Shown here in pieces: positions 50,407 to 55,326 of a stretch of 55,326 nucleotides of DNA. The translations under genes were made by a program, and so were the position numbers. Source of the stretch: Marinobacter pelagius. Its GTDB lineage: Bacteria > Pseudomonadota > Gammaproteobacteria > Pseudomonadales > Oleiphilaceae. The stretch spans positions 1 to 55,326 of the forward strand of contig NZ_QNRO01000025.1 of assembly GCF_003315345.1 (NCBI RefSeq), written 5' to 3'. The notes beneath the pieces were generated by a model. It did no database searches. It worked only from the letters and a program-made list of their open reading frames with translations, and was not told the origin of the DNA. Each line of letters starts with the position of its first letter. Position 1 is the stretch's first letter.

Positions 50407-52227
50407 TTGCAACAAAACAACCTGCAACAGTCGGCTGAGTCCGCCGGCGGGCATCAGCCCTACCGCTGGCGCGACATCTTCTTGCTGGCACTCAAGCATA
50501 AGCCGCGCCTGGCGCGCGCCAACCTTCTGGCGATCCTGGCAACGGTCATGGCGGTGCCGGTGCCCCTGTTGCTGCCGGTACTGGTGGATGAGGTTCTGCT
50601 GGAGAAAGAGGGTCCGGTTCTTCCGGTCATGGACGCCATCCTGCCTGGCGCATGGCAGCAGCCTGTGGTCTACATCGGGTTGATGGTGCTGGCAGCGTTG
50701 CTGCTCCGGTCGGCCGCACTGTTCTTCAATGTCCTGCAATCGCGGGAGTTTTCCAAGGTTTCCAAGGATGTCGTGTTCCGCATGCGATCCCGGCTGCTGG
50801 GCCGGCTCCAGCGCGTGGCCATGTCGGAGTATGAGACCCGTGGGTCCGGGGCCATCAGCAGCCACTTCATCACCGACCTGGATACCATGGATCAGTTCCT
50901 GGGGACCACCATCAGCCGGTTCCTGGTGGCCAGCCTGACGGTAATCGGCACGGCAGTGGTATTGCTGTGGGTGCACTGGCAACTGGCGTTGCTGATTCTG
51001 CTGTTCAATCCGCTGGTCATCTTCGCCACCATCCTGATCGGCAAGCAAGTCAAGGAACTCAAGCGTCGGGAGAACAGTGCCTACGAGGAGTTCCAGGGCG
51101 ACCTGACCGAAACCCTGGACGCCATTCACCAGCTCCGGGCGGCCAACCGGGAGAAACGCTACCTGCGACTGCTGATCGACCGGGCGCGGGTGGTGCGGGA
51201 TCATGCCATCCGCTTCCAGTGGCGTAGTGATGCCGCCACTCGGGCCAGTTTTGCCCTGTTCCAGTTTGGTGTCGACGTGTTCCGGGCCGCCGCCATGATC
51301 ACCGTTCTGCTCAGCGATCTGAGCATCGGCATGATGTTCGCGATCTTCGGGTACCTGTGGTTCATGCTGACGCCGGTCCAGGAAATGCTGAACATGCAAT
51401 ATGCCTGGTTCGCCGCCAACGCCGCCCTGGGGCGCATCAACCGTTTGCTGGAGCTGAAGGAGGAGCCGCGCTATCCGGCGCTGGAAGACCCGTTCCGTGG
51501 CCATCACACAGTAAGCCTGACCCTGAGGGACATTCATTTCGGTTATGGCGACGAGCAGGTATTGCGGGGCATCAACCTGCATCTGGAGCCCGGTGAGAAA
51601 GTGGCAGTGGTCGGCGCCAGCGGCGGCGGTAAATCCACCCTGGTGCAGATCATTCTGGGCATGTACACGCCCCAGCAGGGCGAGGTGCTGATCAACGATG
51701 TGCCGGTGCAGCGGATCGGGCTGCCAAGGTTGCGGGAACATGTGGCCACCGTCCTGCAGCATCCGGCCCTGTTCAATGACACCATCCGGCAGAACCTTAC
51801 CCTCGGCCGGGACAAGCCGGATTCCGAGCTGTGGGAGGCGCTGCGTATCGCCCAGCTCGATACCATGGTGGCGGCCATGCCCGACCAGCTGGATACCGTG
51901 ATCGGCCGGCAGGGTGTCCGTTTGTCCGGCGGGCAGCGCCAGCGCCTGGCCATTGCCCGCATGGTGCTGTCGGATCCGTCGCTGGTGATTCTCGATGAGG
52001 CCACGTCGGCACTGGATGCCGAGACCGAGCATCAGCTGCACCGGGATCTGGAGGCTTTCCTCGAACGGCGGACCACCCTGATCATCGCCCATCGGCTCAG
52101 TGCGGTGAAACAGGCGGACCGTGCCTGCGTGTTCGAGGATGGCCGGATCATCGAGGAGGGGCGGCACGAGGAACTGATCGCCCGGGAGGGCATCTACGCC
52201 CAGCTCTATGGTCAGCGACAGACCTGA
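50407..52227 (+). CDS. ABC exporter half-transporter (membrane and ATPase domains fused)
   Basis: The protein has about 606 residues. Six transmembrane helices come first (about 30-325), then an ATPase domain with Walker A GASGGGKST, Q-loop VLQHPALF, signature LSGGQRQRLAIARM, Walker B LVILDEATSALD and H-loop IIAHRLSAVK. It should work as a homodimer, exporting lipid, peptide or drug-like substrates. Substrate unknown. The TTG at 50407 is chosen because GGAGG lies four bases upstream. A TTG at 50374 has no ribosome binding site. It is monocistronic and diverges from the B-box gene. Confidence 0.92.
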   Translation: MQQNNLQQSAESAGGHQPYRWRDIFLLALKHKPRLARANLLAILATVMAVPVPLLLPVLVDEVLLEKEGPVLPVMDAILPGAWQQPVVYIGLMVLAALLLRSAALFFNVLQSREFSKVSKDVVFRMRSRLLGRLQRVAMSEYETRGSGAISSHFITDLDTMDQFLGTTISRFLVASLTVIGTAVVLLWVHWQLALLILLFNPLVIFATILIGKQVKELKRRENSAYEEFQGDLTETLDAIHQLRAANREKRYLRLLIDRARVVRDHAIRFQWRSDAATRASFALFQFGVDVFRAAAMITVLLSDLSIGMMFAIFGYLWFMLTPVQEMLNMQYAWFAANAALGRINRLLELKEEPRYPALEDPFRGHHTVSLTLRDIHFGYGDEQVLRGINLHLEPGEKVAVVGASGGGKSTLVQIILGMYTPQQGEVLINDVPVQRIGLPRLREHVATVLQHPALFNDTIRQNLTLGRDKPDSELWEALRIAQLDTMVAAMPDQLDTVIGRQGVRLSGGQRQRLAIARMVLSDPSLVILDEATSALDAETEHQLHRDLEAFLERRTTLIIAHRLSAVKQADRACVFEDGRIIEEGRHEELIAREGIYAQLYGQRQT

Positions 52228-52400
52228 GATTCGGGCCGCGGGTCAGCCGGTTCTGTGCCTGCAACTTTCGGTGTCGACCTTGGTCTGATATTCACGGAAA
52301 TGATCCCGAACATTCACCGGCCATCGGTTGAAGTCCTGTCATTAGCTGCAATAGTTAAAGGTAACTTCACATCGCTGAACCTTTTGAAGGGAGGCACCAC

Positions 52401-55163
<2,763 letters not shown>

Positions 55164-55174
55164 AGCATGAAAAT

Positions 55175-55204
55175 GGGGTCAGATGAAAGCCTTCATCTGA
55201 CCCC
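55175..55204. repeat. 30-bp dispersed palindrome, copy 6
   Basis: Identical to copy 4 in its core: GGGGTCAGATGAAAG with a one-base change at the centre, then TTCATCTGACCCC. It begins 12 bases after the acnA stop and could be its 3' hairpin. Confidence 0.9.
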
Positions 55205-55228
55205 GGATTTATCCCGGAGCTCGTGAAG

Positions 55229-55326
55229 TGACCCCCAAAACCTGGACAGTTTAATCAGGCTGCAGTCGCAGCCTGTTCTCTGTACTCCACCGGAGTCAGG
55301 CCGTTTAAGGTCAGCCGGATTCGGTG
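55229..55326 (-). mobile_element. Right edge of an IS3-family insertion sequence (cut by window)
   Basis: The terminal inverted repeat begins TGACCCCCAAAACC (55229) and is followed at once by the transposase stop, the usual IS3-family layout. The rest of the element lies outside the window. It stands 25 bases from palindrome copy 6. Confidence 0.8.
55255..55326 (-). CDS. C-terminal end of IS3-family transposase OrfB (partial)
   Basis: The last 23 residues are readable on the minus strand: RIRLTLNGLTPVEYREQA, then a short Ala-rich end and TGA. 'LNGLTPVEYR' is the standard end of the DDE transposase of IS3-family elements. The catalytic residues lie beyond the window edge. Confidence 0.85.
   Translation of the reverse strand, partial: HRIRLTLNGLTPVEYREQAATAA

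Noticed and set aside
50341..52167. 608-codon open frame on the minus strand.
   Set aside because: It is antisense to the ABC transporter, rich in His/Gln/Arg as expected for a shadow frame, and has no motifs.

Overview
The window is about 55 kb of GC-rich, densely coded DNA from a gammaproteobacterium. The best fit is a marine, Marinobacter-like organism. That genus guess is an inference from three things: the ftsY-ftsE-ftsX-rpoH order, an acyl-CoA-binding protein gene, and a complete 'proteobacterial dedicated sortase' module. No rRNA, tRNA or true CRISPR array was seen.

Layout. (1) Positions 1-5060 are housekeeping: rsmD (minus) diverges from ftsY-ftsE-ftsX, followed by rpoH with a sigma-E-like promoter in front. 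(2) 5121-9064 hold a tartronate-semialdehyde reductase/hydroxypyruvate isomerase pair and an OmpR-type two-component pair. (3) 9065-11455 hold small genes: an unknown helical protein, greB, a periplasmic hypothetical, a free-standing integrase N-terminal domain and an acyl-CoA-binding protein. A Rho-independent terminator before greB has no visible gene upstream and may end a small RNA. (4) 11738-31114 are one plus-strand type VI secretion operon in the Vibrio 'vas' order: tssB-C-E-F-G-tagH-tssJ-K-L-H-vasH-tagO-tssA-tssM. hcp, vgrG, PAAR and effector genes are absent, so the tube, spike and cargo must be encoded elsewhere. A 92-bp inverted repeat sits between tssE and tssF.

(5) 31308-35005 encode an outer-membrane beta-barrel and a large modular purple-acid-phosphatase-like exported protein. 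(6) 35028-37886 hold cysK, trxC, mgsA and a DUF815 ATPase. (7) 37892-44845 are the sortase module. PdsR, PdsS and a DUF3422 membrane protein run leftward. A VIT/von Willebrand A surface protein with a C-terminal sorting signal, and its class GN sortase, run rightward from a shared control region that carries candidate operators. (8) 44897-46848 hold a PlsC-type acyltransferase, two small membrane proteins and an OmpA-domain protein. (9) 47166-52227 hold a rhomboid protease with a TPR-like tail, a convergent B-box/membrane/TPR protein and an ABC half-transporter. (10) 52401-55163 is acnA, followed by the edge of an IS3-family element cut by the window end.

Six copies of a 30-bp palindrome (half-site close to GGGGTCAGATGAAAG) lie only at the 3' ends of genes: two after rsmD, three between the rhomboid and B-box genes, one after acnA. 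They look like a REP/BIME-type dispersed palindrome family. The three-copy cluster has CRISPR-like spacing but is not a CRISPR array. The observations most worth following are these palindromes, the 92-bp repeat inside the secretion operon, the sortase control region, the orphan integrase domain and the candidate small RNA.
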